A stretch of 64,000 nt of DNA from contig JAWOHN010000044.1 of the NCBI GenBank assembly GCA_046485135.1, positions 16,209 through 80,208 on the forward strand, read 5' to 3'. The notes under the pieces were generated by a model that did not search any database, was not told the DNA's origin, and was given only the letters and a program-made list of their open reading frames with translations. A program made the translations under genes and the position numbers. Origin of the DNA: CAZAQS01 sp046485135. Its GTDB lineage: Bacteria > Chloroflexota > Anaerolineae > Anaerolineales > UBA4823. Numbering within the stretch: position 1 is the first letter of the stretch; each line of letters begins with the position of its first letter. Shown here piece by piece: positions 1 to 9,047 of the stretch.

Positions 1-1
1 A

Positions 2-1693
2 TTGTCTCATCAAAGCATGGTTGAATGTCTAGATTGCGGTCATCAGACCTCATATGCCCCGACATCTTACAGCTGCCCGCGCTGCGAAAGCCAATGGCAA
101 GAGGCTCGTTATGATTATGAATCCATCGCCCAACGCCTGCCTGATTTATTGGCTAGCAGACCATTCAATCTGTGGCGATACCGAGAGTTGCTGCCTGTGC
201 GGGAGCCAAACCCAATCGTCAGCTTGGGAGAGGGGGGCACTGCTCTGATCCATGCATTAAACCTGGGCATGATGTTAGGCTGCCCGCATATCTACATCAA
301 AGATGAGAGACAAGGTCCAACGGCGTCATTTAAAGACCGCCAGGCTGCAGTGAGTATCAGCGCATTGAAGGAAGCGGGTATAACCGAGGCGGTGCTGGCA
401 TCAACGGGAAATGTGGCAATATCCTATTCTGCGTACGCTGCGCGAGCCGGCATCAAGCTGTGGGCATTTCTGACCAGCCTGGTGCCTCCGGAAAAAATGC
501 GTGAAGTGGCAATTTACGGAACGCAGGTGGTTAAGGTAACTGGAACATATGACCAGGCCAAACAAATTGCAGCCGAGTTTGCCCGGCAACGCAACCTGTA
601 CCTGGAACGAGGTCCGCGTTCCATCCCTTCTGTAGAAGCGATGAAGACGATTTCTTATGAGGTCTCTGAACAACTATCCTGGATACTGGAACCCCCTCCG
701 CCATCAAATGGCGCAATGCAAAGGAATCCCCTACGCTGGCGAGCGCCAGATTGGTATTTTCAATCTGTCAGCGGCGGAATTGGTCCCTTGGGTGTGCAAA
801 AAGGCTTTCATGAGCTCTACCAGATGGGTATTTGCGACCGGATCCCTGCCATGGCGAATATTCAGGTTGAGGGTTGTTCACCGATGGTCCATGCCTGGCG
901 GCAGGGTCTGACAACTGCGGAACCGGTCCGTTCTCCGCGAACGCATATTGCCACCCTGGCTACCGGCGATCCAGGACGAGCTTACACACTATTGAACCTG
1001 CGTATGCAGGAAATGGGTGGCGGCTGTTTCGAGTCTGTCAATGATGAAGAAGCGTACCGGGCCATGCATATATTAGGTAAGATGGAGGGAATATCGGCGG
1101 AACCGGCTGCAACGGTTGCTTTTGCCGGGTTGATCAAACTGGTCCGCTTGGGTGTGATCCGACCTGATGAGGTGGTGGTGATCAATTGTACCGGACATAC
1201 CATGCCAGTTGAAAAGAGCGCTTTGGCCGGTCTGACCCGCAGCATGGAACTAACGCCTCAAGCTGTGCTGGACACCCCTGAAGAAGGTTTGTTGGCTGCT
1301 CTGACCCGGATGACTTCTGACCGCTTCCCCCGTATTGAGATCGTAGACGACCACCCAGACGCCCGCCGCTTGATCCGCAGAATATTAAACTCTCAGGGAA
1401 ACTATACCTTATTCGAAGCAGATGACGGGCAAAAGGCCATTCAGATAGCCCAGCAAGAGCTACCCGATCTAATCATCCTTGATCTGATGATGCCTGAATA
1501 CGATGGTTTTTCTGTGCTTGACGCACTAAAAGAAAACCCAGAAACAGCTCCGATCCCGGTGATTGTGGTTACTGCCAAAGATCTGACTTCACAAGAAAAA
1601 AAGCGCCTGGAAGGACGTATTTACTCCTTAAAGCAGAAAGGCGAATTCATGAACGACGAGCTGTTTGACGAAATACGGATCTTGTTATCCTAA
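2..1693 (+). CDS. thrC: Threonine synthase-like PLP enzyme fused to a C-terminal response-regulator receiver domain
   Basis: Residues ~8-35 form a Cys4 zinc ribbon (CLDC and CPRC), followed by a fold-type II PLP domain. The PLP lysine lies in PTASFKDRQ, the threonine synthase motif, and a Gly-rich phosphate loop (SGGIGP) follows. Threonine synthase converts O-phosphohomoserine to threonine plus phosphate in the cytoplasm. From ~residue 442 there is a complete receiver domain: an acidic pair in EIVDDHP, the phospho-acceptor Asp in IILDLMMP (~495), Thr in VVTAKD and Lys near SLKQKG. Receiver domains are not part of normal ThrC (350-500 aa), so this is a fusion. The reading frame is open to the window edge. 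TTG at 2 and ATG at 17 are both possible starts, neither has a clear ribosome site, and an upstream start is possible. The EamA gene begins one base after the stop. Confidence 0.85.
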   Translation: MSHQSMVECLDCGHQTSYAPTSYSCPRCESQWQEARYDYESIAQRLPDLLASRPFNLWRYRELLPVREPNPIVSLGEGGTALIHALNLGMMLGCPHIYIKDERQGPTASFKDRQAAVSISALKEAGITEAVLASTGNVAISYSAYAARAGIKLWAFLTSLVPPEKMREVAIYGTQVVKVTGTYDQAKQIAAEFARQRNLYLERGPRSIPSVEAMKTISYEVSEQLSWILEPPPPSNGAMQRNPLRWRAPDWYFQSVSGGIGPLGVQKGFHELYQMGICDRIPAMANIQVEGCSPMVHAWRQGLTTAEPVRSPRTHIATLATGDPGRAYTLLNLRMQEMGGGCFESVNDEEAYRAMHILGKMEGISAEPAATVAFAGLIKLVRLGVIRPDEVVVINCTGHTMPVEKSALAGLTRSMELTPQAVLDTPEEGLLAALTRMTSDRFPRIEIVDDHPDARRLIRRILNSQGNYTLFEADDGQKAIQIAQQELPDLIILDLMMPEYDGFSVLDALKENPETAPIPVIVVTAKDLTSQEKKRLEGRIYSLKQKGEFMNDELFDEIRILLS

Positions 1694-1694
1694 T

Positions 1695-2687
1695 ATGGAA
1701 GAAATCTCAGAGCGGTTATCAGAGCGCAACATAGAAACAAGCCAGAGAACGCAGACAAAAGGTATCCACGCTGCGCTTGCATCTGCGCTTTTCTTGGGCT
1801 TCACCCCGGTTTTTGGGAAGCTGGCTATTCAGTATGGCTTGCCCCCCCTGACGGTAGTCGCTCTGCGGACCTTATTTGCTGCCAGTTTACTATTCATCCT
1901 GGTACTGGTTCTGAATCGCTCATATCTATATATCTATCCAGCGGGATTGATTGGTTGTCTGTTAGCAGGGGGAATCAACGGCATTGGATCGATCTTCTTT
2001 TACGTTTCGTTAGGCAGGATCGACGCAAGTCTGGGCCAAATCATCTTTTCACTTTACCCGCTCTTTGTGGCGGTGTGGTTGTGGTTAGACCGGCAGCCGC
2101 CCAGCCGGTTGACGATCATCCGCCTGCTGCTGGTAATCCCTGCTCTGCTTTTATTAACACACACCAGCCAGGCCAAGATCGATTTGCTAGGGGTCGTATT
2201 TATGCTGGTAGCCGGGGCAATGTACGCGCTGCACCTGCCAATCAACCAGCGGGTGCTCTACGAAATGCCAGCCCCCACCGTAACTTTTTATACCTTACTG
2301 GCAATGAGCCTGGTGGTTGTTCCAACCCTGTTTTTCAGTGGACTGTCAACCCCCGTCGCCAATCAGGCCTGGTGGGCGCTGGGCGGGCTGACATTGGTAA
2401 CTTTCATCTCCCGGCTGACCTTGTTTTTAGGGGTTAAGCACTTGGGTGGAATGCAAACAGCTATGTTGGGATTGACTGAATTGTTGATCACTATCTCGTT
2501 TTCTCATATATTGCTTCATGAGCGACTCAACCTGTACCAATGGATGGGTCTGGGACTGTTGGCTTTCATTCTATTTCTGGTGCGATATGAAAAACCAGCG
2601 CCCACTCGTACAGGAGCTGGTGGATGGTTAAGTTGGTTGGTTCCACCGCAAATACCATCAAAATTTCCCTGGCAACCACATGACTAA
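1695..2687 (+). CDS. EamA/DMT-family membrane transporter
   Basis: About ten hydrophobic helices run through the protein. It has the two-fold EamA pattern, with Pro/Gly-rich helices such as FLGFTPVFGKLA near the N terminus and a second EamA half from ~residue 175. The family exports or imports small metabolites such as amino acids across the inner membrane, and the substrate cannot be told from sequence. ATG at 1695 is preferred. The frame opens 10 codons earlier, inside the receiver-domain gene, but 1695 lies one base after that stop and suggests translational coupling. Because the neighbour is threonine synthase-like, a role in threonine or homoserine efflux is possible, but that is inference. 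The C terminus is short, basic and probably cytoplasmic. Confidence 0.85.
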   Translation: MEEISERLSERNIETSQRTQTKGIHAALASALFLGFTPVFGKLAIQYGLPPLTVVALRTLFAASLLFILVLVLNRSYLYIYPAGLIGCLLAGGINGIGSIFFYVSLGRIDASLGQIIFSLYPLFVAVWLWLDRQPPSRLTIIRLLLVIPALLLLTHTSQAKIDLLGVVFMLVAGAMYALHLPINQRVLYEMPAPTVTFYTLLAMSLVVVPTLFFSGLSTPVANQAWWALGGLTLVTFISRLTLFLGVKHLGGMQTAMLGLTELLITISFSHILLHERLNLYQWMGLGLLAFILFLVRYEKPAPTRTGAGGWLSWLVPPQIPSKFPWQPHD

Positions 2688-2726
2688 CAGAATTGACTGG
2701 CAACCATAATTATAGGAGTAGATACA

Positions 2727-2785
2727 AGAATGGGGGTGTTGGATGGGCACAAACTCGCCCAACACATCAATTCCCAAACCTTTCT
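2727..2785. repeat. G-rich imperfect palindrome between convergent genes
   Basis: Between the convergent EamA and histidine kinase genes, GGGGTGTTGGATGGGC pairs imperfectly with GCCCAACAC about 7 bases later. The right arm continues into ATCAATTCCC. Very similar arms occur at 36240-36285 and 62484-62498. There is no strong T-run, so it may be a weak bidirectional terminator, a dispersed repeat, or both. Confidence 0.45.
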
Positions 2786-2794
2786 AATAGGTGC

Positions 2795-5512
2795 TTATTC
2801 CTGAGCTGTACAAGGGACTAGAGGCAGAAAGATGGTAAAACAACTGCCATTACCCATTTGACTTTCCACTTCAAGCATGCCCCCATGATCATGGACAATT
2901 GCATAACTGACGGAAAGGCCCAAACCTGTCCCCGTTCCTGGTGGGCGAGTGGTGAAAAATGGCTCAAAAATCCGGTCTATATTTTCAGATGGGATCCCCT
3001 CCCCGGTATCTGCAACGGAAATTCTTACCCCATCCGGCAAATCTGGATGATCGCTCTTCAACTGGTGAGCAGTCTTTAAGGTCAATCGTCCACCGAAAGG
3101 CATCGCTTGAATGGCATTGTGGAGCAGGTTGAGCAAGACCTGTTTGATCTGATTGGCATCCGTAGAAACCAGGGGAAGGTCCTGCCCATATTCACAAACC
3201 ACTTCCACCTGGTTCATCTGGGCCAGGTGAGTAACTAAAGCAAGCACCTCACTACATAATTTGTTGGCGTCGGTGTTTGTACGGCGGTTATCTGACTGTC
3301 GAGAAAAATCGAGCAAGCGGCGAACAACCCCACTGGCTCGTTGAGCTTCCTGAAGAACAAGTTCTAACTTGGGTCGATGGGGTGAGTCTATCGACATTTC
3401 TTTTAGTAACAGTTCAGCGAATCCACTCACTGAGGTCAGTGGGCTGTTTAGTTCATGCGCAACACCTGCTGCCATCTCACCGACTGCTGCCAACTTGGCG
3501 GACCGGACCAAATGACCCTCAGTCCGGCGTTGGGCTTCGATTCGCTCTTGTAATTCTTGGTATCGCAGCGCGCTTAACACTACGCTGGATAAAACCCCGG
3601 CCAACGCTTCCAGGGCTAGCAGATCATTTTCTGAGAAAGCAGCCTGGCGACGTCGCTCTACCTCGATGACCCCCAAAATATGATCGCCTTCCTTCAATGG
3701 CACACAGATGCTAGAAGCTGCCTGGATTTCAAATATCTGCTCCTCCGTACTGCCAGATACCTGCCTCAATTGATCCATTGATACCCTTGCGTTTGATGAA
3801 GCGGCCTCTTTGTTGCGCTTAGAGCGCTTCTGTTTAGCTGGCTGAGGAGCTTTTGTTTCTCGAATGGCCCGTCTACGTTCCCCCTTTTCATCCATCAGGA
3901 TCACCGAAGCAGAGGCATAGGCGAATCGTTTCACCATAAGATCAGCAACAACGTGAGCGATCTCTTCAATGTCTGTTAGGCCAAGCACATTTTCTACCAC
4001 CTGGTGGATCAGCGTCAAATTACGGACCCGTTCGCGTGTCTCCTGGTTCAAGCGAACATTTTCAAACAGGCCTGCCAGTTGGCTGGCAATCACTACCAGC
4101 AATTGTTCATCCTCCAGGTTGAAAGAATTGCTCTCAGTGTTGGCCATAACCAAAACACCCAGCACAGCGCCTCGATATTTCAGAGGCACTGCTAAAATCG
4201 AGCGAATATCGGTGGTCTCCTGCGCTTGTTGGCCAAAATCTCGTTCTTCTTGAATTTCCCCTACTCGTATAGGTCGACCAGTCTTGATCACGCCCCGCAC
4301 CAGTTTGGTTTTTGCCAGGGAAAATATTATGCCATGGTCTGCATCTGCTCCATACTCGCGCAGGCTCGTGTCTCCATCCAGCATGAGGACACCAGCAATC
4401 TCGGTCCGGAAGGTTTTCCGCAGCCTGCCCATGATGCGGCGGGCAACATCGTTGATATCCCCACCAACAGATGCAGTCGAAGCCAATTCATTCAATAACG
4501 CGAATTGTTGCAAGTAGCGGGCTGCTTCTGAAAATACAATGGCGTTTTCAAGGGCATACGCCAGGCGAGTCATTTCCTTGGAGACAAGTTTTAGATCATT
4601 GGTAGAAAAGAATCCCAACTTTGATGACACAAATGCCAAATGCCCGATCACCCGTTGTCCGATGACAATCGGTATTCCCATCCAGGAGTTGATTTTCTTA
4701 TCGAAATTAGGGTATAGATGGGATAAGGTTTTATCATTTGAGTTTGTTGTGACCGCGTCCAGGATAATCCCCTGGCGGCTATTTGCCATTTCGGCCAGGA
4801 TTTCATTATCCCCTATTTGAAGACCAATGCCTAATGATGATGAGGGAGCGTTCCAAACTGCCTCTACCCGAAAAATATCTCCAGAACGGAGAGACATAAT
4901 GGCTGAGTCACAACGGACAGATTGGGCCAGAAAATCCAAAACCATACGAGGGACATCTTCAGGAGTGGATGTGGCATAAAAAAGCGCCTCGCCACTGGCC
5001 AATTTTAGAGCCTCTTCACGCGCGAGCCGCGCTTTAGCTGTCTCTTTAGAGCGCCGCGCACGCCTAGGCGGAGGGCTCTCTACCGAGGAAGCAGGTGAGG
5101 AGGGAATTGGCTCAACAATCGGCGGGTATGCAGAAAGCACCTTGAAGAAACTTTCGGCAAATTTCTCCAACCGGTCAGCCCCTACTACCAACACATAGTG
5201 CCGGGATAGCTCGGGGAAGACGAATACCCGGGCACAATTCAGACCAGCGGAAAAGGCGCCAGTCTGGCGGAAACGAGTGCGCCCACTGCTAAAAGTCCCG
5301 GCCAGCCAGGTTGCAGTAGCTGGCTCGGTAAGGAAATCAACCAGCACAGCTTGCCTGGCTTTGCTTAAGCCATGGCGGCTGCTAAACTCCCAGTTGCCGT
5401 TATTGTGGACCAACCAGGTAGCCCACCGCGCACCGGTAGCCTTGCAGGTTTCCTTGAGCTGTGCAGTCGAAAGGCTAATTCTATCTGTCATTGGGATCCC
5501 GCTTGACGGCAT
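2795..5512 (-). CDS. Multi-GAF sensor histidine kinase
   Basis: This 905-residue soluble kinase has no membrane helix. A degenerate N-terminal region (1-150) and a basic linker precede three GAF domains (~180-325, ~340-490, ~505-650). A HisKA dimerisation helix follows, with the phospho-accepting His at ~686 in VAHELNSPL. The HATPase domain contains the N box NLLHNA (~795), DTGEG (~836) and GTGLGL. It should autophosphorylate in response to a ligand or redox signal sensed by the GAF domains and pass phosphate to a regulator. No receiver domain is fused and no regulator gene is adjacent, although the receiver-tailed threonine synthase lies just downstream, convergent. Met1 and Met8 (5491) are both possible starts and neither has a strong ribosome site. 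The family is certain, the signal unknown. Confidence 0.9.
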   Translation of the reverse strand: MPSSGIPMTDRISLSTAQLKETCKATGARWATWLVHNNGNWEFSSRHGLSKARQAVLVDFLTEPATATWLAGTFSSGRTRFRQTGAFSAGLNCARVFVFPELSRHYVLVVGADRLEKFAESFFKVLSAYPPIVEPIPSSPASSVESPPPRRARRSKETAKARLAREEALKLASGEALFYATSTPEDVPRMVLDFLAQSVRCDSAIMSLRSGDIFRVEAVWNAPSSSLGIGLQIGDNEILAEMANSRQGIILDAVTTNSNDKTLSHLYPNFDKKINSWMGIPIVIGQRVIGHLAFVSSKLGFFSTNDLKLVSKEMTRLAYALENAIVFSEAARYLQQFALLNELASTASVGGDINDVARRIMGRLRKTFRTEIAGVLMLDGDTSLREYGADADHGIIFSLAKTKLVRGVIKTGRPIRVGEIQEERDFGQQAQETTDIRSILAVPLKYRGAVLGVLVMANTESNSFNLEDEQLLVVIASQLAGLFENVRLNQETRERVRNLTLIHQVVENVLGLTDIEEIAHVVADLMVKRFAYASASVILMDEKGERRRAIRETKAPQPAKQKRSKRNKEAASSNARVSMDQLRQVSGSTEEQIFEIQAASSICVPLKEGDHILGVIEVERRRQAAFSENDLLALEALAGVLSSVVLSALRYQELQERIEAQRRTEGHLVRSAKLAAVGEMAAGVAHELNSPLTSVSGFAELLLKEMSIDSPHRPKLELVLQEAQRASGVVRRLLDFSRQSDNRRTNTDANKLCSEVLALVTHLAQMNQVEVVCEYGQDLPLVSTDANQIKQVLLNLLHNAIQAMPFGGRLTLKTAHQLKSDHPDLPDGVRISVADTGEGIPSENIDRIFEPFFTTRPPGTGTGLGLSVSYAIVHDHGGMLEVESQMGNGSCFTIFLPLVPCTAQE

Positions 5513-5736
5513 TTTTCGGGGCTAACATTATATCATCCCTCTTAGAGAATGACTCATGACATTAATCAAGATAAAGCCTGCCCAATAGCCATTATCTACC
5601 CCAATATACCTATGATATACTCGAGTTGAAAATCTGAGAAATTCAGCACAAATTTTATCAGGGCGTATCTGGTCGTATAACTACCACATTCCCCAATTCA
5701 TCAGAAACATGCCCACCCAAGACAGAGAGGTAACAA

Positions 5737-6660
5737 ATGAAAGATTTTATTGCCATCGCTGATTGCTCTCCTGTAGAACTACAGGAGATGCTTGATTTGG
5801 CTATCCGCTTGAAACAGGAATGGAAAACATCCGGAAATACCCCTCTTCTGAAGGGGAAAGTGCTCGCCATGGTCTTTCAAAAGCCCAGCCTAAGAACTCG
5901 CGTTTCGTTCGACATGGCAATGAGGCACCTGGGTGGGGATGCTCTTTATCTCTCTCCCAACGAGATTGGTTTGGGAAAACGAGAGTCGATCGCCGATGTT
6001 GCCCGTGTTCTGGCAGGTTATGTAGAGGGAATTATGGCTCGCGTGTTTGACCACCAACATGTAGTTGAGCTGGCGCGCTGGTCAGAGGTTCCGGTAATTA
6101 ACGGCTTGAGTGATTACAACCATCCCTGTCAGGCAATGGCCGACGCGCTTACTATCCAAGAGCATTTCGGAAACCTGAAAGATCTGCGGGTGGCATTTGT
6201 GGGCGATGGAAATAATGTGGCAGTCTCGTTAATGCATATCTCTGCCAAGCTTGGCGCCCACTTTGCAATAGCCAGCCCAGAGGGATACGAGCTGGGCTCT
6301 GCTCCAGTTGATCTGGCCAGACAGATTGCATCAGAGACAGGCTCTACCATCGAGCTCCTACGTGACCCGGTTGAGGCAGTTACCGGCGCCGACGTAATCT
6401 ATACCGACACCTGGACTAGCATGGGGCAAGAGGAAGAAAGTAAACATCGCGAAAAGGTCTTCCCACCCTATCAAGTCAATGCAGCCCTGGTTGCTAAGGC
6501 AAATCCAAAGGCAATTGTGCTGCACTGCTTGCCTGCTCACCGTGGTCAGGAGATTACCGATGAAGTGGCTGATGGGCCACATTCAGCCCTTTTCCAACAG
6601 GCCCATAACCGTTTACATGCCCAAAAGGCAATTCTGGTTCAGCTTTTGAAAGCAAATTAA
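5737..6660 (+). CDS. argF: Ornithine carbamoyltransferase
   Basis: The 307-residue length is standard for the family. The carbamoyl-phosphate site reads KPSLRTRVSF (Leu where many enzymes have Thr in STRT, a variant known in the family). The substrate motifs DYNHPCQAMAD and VLHCLPAHRG are intact. The enzyme makes citrulline from ornithine and carbamoyl phosphate, or runs in reverse in arginine catabolism. The next gene is ornithine aminotransferase, 22 bases downstream on the same strand. This pairing fits either ornithine supply for arginine synthesis or ornithine breakdown to glutamate semialdehyde, and sequence alone does not decide. The ATG at 5737 follows the ribosome-site-like AGAGAGGTAAC. 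Confidence 0.95.
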   Translation: MKDFIAIADCSPVELQEMLDLAIRLKQEWKTSGNTPLLKGKVLAMVFQKPSLRTRVSFDMAMRHLGGDALYLSPNEIGLGKRESIADVARVLAGYVEGIMARVFDHQHVVELARWSEVPVINGLSDYNHPCQAMADALTIQEHFGNLKDLRVAFVGDGNNVAVSLMHISAKLGAHFAIASPEGYELGSAPVDLARQIASETGSTIELLRDPVEAVTGADVIYTDTWTSMGQEEESKHREKVFPPYQVNAALVAKANPKAIVLHCLPAHRGQEITDEVADGPHSALFQQAHNRLHAQKAILVQLLKAN

Positions 6661-6682
6661 CTGAGGAGGAAATAATCTGAAT

Positions 6683-7888
6683 ATGATGAATTCCGCTGAA
6701 TATATTGATCTCGAAGAACGTTATGGAGCCAACAATTACCATCCATTGGATGTGGTCATTTCTCGCGGCGAGGGAGTGTATCTATATGATGTCGAAGGAA
6801 AGCGCTACCTGGATTGTCTGAGCGCATATTCTGCCATCAACCAGGGACATGCTCACCCGCGCATCTTGAAAGCAATGGTTGAGCAAGCCTCGAAGGTAAC
6901 CCTGGTGTCGCGAGCCTTCCGGAACGACCAGCTGCCCCAATTTTATAAAGAACTGTCTGAGCTAACCAGCTATGAGATGTCGCTGCCAATGAACAGTGGA
7001 GCAGAAGCGGTAGAAACTGCGGTTAAACTAGCCCGGAAATGGGCTTACCAGGTCAAAGGGGTGCCTCGCCATAAAGCAGAGATCATCACACTCTCGGGTA
7101 ATTTTCATGGTCGCACGGTGGCGGTGATTTCATTCTCCACCGAACCCCTTTACCGGGATGATTTTGGCCCATTTGCCCCTGGCTTTGTCAGCGTTCCTTA
7201 TGGCGATGCTCAAGCAGTTGAAGCAGCCATTACCCCCCATACCGCAGCAATCCTTTTCGAGCCCATTCAAGGCGAAGCGGGTGTAGTCCTCCCACCAACC
7301 GGGTATATCGGCTGCCTGGCTGAGATTTGCCGGCAAAACAATGTATTGCTAGTTGCAGACGAAATCCAGACGGGTCTTGGGCGTACGGGGAGCTTATTCG
7401 CCTGCGATCATGAGCAGGTGCGACCTGATGTCATGGTGATTGGAAAGGCCCTTTCTGGTGGTTTCTACCCGGTTTCGGCGGTACTGGCAGACCGGCCGAT
7501 CATGGGATTGTTCCAACCCGGTGAACACGGCTCAACCTTTGGGGGCAACCCGCTTGGCGCTGCAGTGGCACGGACTGCGCTGAAAGTCCTGGTTGAAGAG
7601 AAGCTGATCGAAAATGCGGCTAAAATGGGCGAGTATTTTCTGGAACAGTTAAGTGAAATCAACAGCCCGTATATCAAAGAAGTGCGCGGTAAAGGTCTCC
7701 TAATTGGCGTCGAGTTACATCCAGAAGCGGGGGGAGCCCGGCGGTTTTGTGTTGCGCTGAAAGAGCAAGGCATTCTAGCAAAAGAAACGCACGAGCATGT
7801 GATCCGCTTCGCGCCTCCCTTGATCATCGACCGGTCGACCTTAGATTGGGCCATCCCCCGGATTCGCGAGGTCTTAGCCACCAACTAA
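6683..7888 (+). CDS. rocD: Ornithine aminotransferase (class III PLP aminotransferase)
   Basis: This 401-residue class III aminotransferase has the PLP lysine in VIGKALSGGFYP and the cofactor-stacking region ADEIQTGLGRTG. The N-terminal pattern YGANNYHPLDVVI is characteristic of ornithine aminotransferases. It transfers the delta-amino group of ornithine to 2-oxoglutarate, giving glutamate-5-semialdehyde and glutamate. A strong GAGGAGGA ribosome site (6662-6670) lies a little far from the ATG pair at 6683/6686. The gene follows argF closely, and the two probably share a transcript. An acetylornithine aminotransferase role is the main alternative, but the N-terminal signature favours rocD. Confidence 0.9.
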   Translation: MMNSAEYIDLEERYGANNYHPLDVVISRGEGVYLYDVEGKRYLDCLSAYSAINQGHAHPRILKAMVEQASKVTLVSRAFRNDQLPQFYKELSELTSYEMSLPMNSGAEAVETAVKLARKWAYQVKGVPRHKAEIITLSGNFHGRTVAVISFSTEPLYRDDFGPFAPGFVSVPYGDAQAVEAAITPHTAAILFEPIQGEAGVVLPPTGYIGCLAEICRQNNVLLVADEIQTGLGRTGSLFACDHEQVRPDVMVIGKALSGGFYPVSAVLADRPIMGLFQPGEHGSTFGGNPLGAAVARTALKVLVEEKLIENAAKMGEYFLEQLSEINSPYIKEVRGKGLLIGVELHPEAGGARRFCVALKEQGILAKETHEHVIRFAPPLIIDRSTLDWAIPRIREVLATN

Positions 7889-7953
7889 CCCTGCTGGGCT
7901 AAACCATTCCAGCGATATTTGGAAAATAAGCTATCCCTTGAGGTGAAAAATCC

Positions 7954-9036
7954 ATGAACATAGGCATACCAAAAGAAAGGCGTCCCTTTGAATTTCGAGT
8001 TGGAATGACGCCAATAGGCGTACAAATGCTGGCAAAAGAGGGCCATACTTGCTATATCGAGCATGAGGCCGGCTTGGGCGCCGGCTTTAGTGACCTGGAT
8101 TATGAACAAGCTGGCGGCAGGATTGTGTATTCTGCACACGAAGTCTTCGGCAGAGCAGACTTGCTCATGAAAGTTGCCCGTCCAACCTATGAAGAAATCG
8201 AATGGCTACGACCTGAAACCAGCATTGCCGGTTTATTGCATCTGAACTCATCCAGGAAAGACAAAATTGACCTGTTACAAGAAAAAGAAATTACCGCTAT
8301 TGCATATGAGCAGATCCAATTGCCAGATGGCTCTTTCCCTATTCGCCACCCGCTCAGCCAAATTGGTGGACGTTTGGCAGCCCAAATCGGCGCGACCCTG
8401 TTGCAAAATGATCGCGGTGGAAAAGGAATCATGTTGGGGGGTATCGCCAGCGTTCCCCCGGCAGAAGTCGTGATTATCGGAGCGGGAGTAGTAGGAACCT
8501 GTGCACTGACCGCCTTCTTGGGCATGGGTGCTCATATCACCGTTCTGGACAAAGACTTGAACGCGCTTCAGAGAGTATATGACACCTATCCCGGCATTGT
8601 CACAATGATGTCTTACCCCAATTATGTTGCTAGAGTCTGTAAATACGCCGACATTGTGGTAGGCTCTATTCTGGTAGCCGGAGGGACTGCGCCTGTGGTG
8701 GTGACAAAAGAAATGGTACGGTCCATGAAACCACGTTCCGTGGTCATGGACATCAGCATCGATGAGGGAGGCTGCGTTGAAACCTCTCGCCCAACAAACC
8801 ATGAGCATCCTACTTTTATTGAAGAAGGCGTGATCCACTACTGCGTACCGAATATCCCCAGTGTGGTTGCTCGCACATCCACATACGCTTACCTTAATGC
8901 CGCCTTCCCATATATTTGGGAAATGGCAAACAAAGGTGTAGAGAATGCCATTGATGAAAACCCGGCGATTGAGGTCGGAACACCAATATTTAGGGGAGAA
9001 CTCCGCCATATCACTCGCATTGATAGCGTGAGTTGA
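7954..9036 (+). CDS. ald: Alanine dehydrogenase (Ald/PNT family)
   Basis: The protein opens with NIGIPKERRPFEFRVGMTP, the Ald/PNT N-terminal signature. It has the substrate lysine in LLMKVARP, the catalytic His in GLLHLNSS, a Rossmann GAGVVG motif, and the Ald-type segment DISIDEGGCVETSRP. The expected reaction is NAD-dependent oxidative deamination of alanine to pyruvate and ammonium, or the reverse. Length (360) matches the family. ATG 7954 follows GAGGTG at a suitable distance. The neighbours (ornithine enzymes, a CoA-transferase, pyruvate kinase) place it at the junction of nitrogen and pyruvate metabolism. N5-carboxyethylornithine synthase belongs to the same superfamily and is a less likely alternative, made worth noting by the adjacent ornithine genes. 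Confidence 0.88.
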   Translation: MNIGIPKERRPFEFRVGMTPIGVQMLAKEGHTCYIEHEAGLGAGFSDLDYEQAGGRIVYSAHEVFGRADLLMKVARPTYEEIEWLRPETSIAGLLHLNSSRKDKIDLLQEKEITAIAYEQIQLPDGSFPIRHPLSQIGGRLAAQIGATLLQNDRGGKGIMLGGIASVPPAEVVIIGAGVVGTCALTAFLGMGAHITVLDKDLNALQRVYDTYPGIVTMMSYPNYVARVCKYADIVVGSILVAGGTAPVVVTKEMVRSMKPRSVVMDISIDEGGCVETSRPTNHEHPTFIEEGVIHYCVPNIPSVVARTSTYAYLNAAFPYIWEMANKGVENAIDENPAIEVGTPIFRGELRHITRIDSVS

Positions 9037-9047
9037 GGGATTTATCC

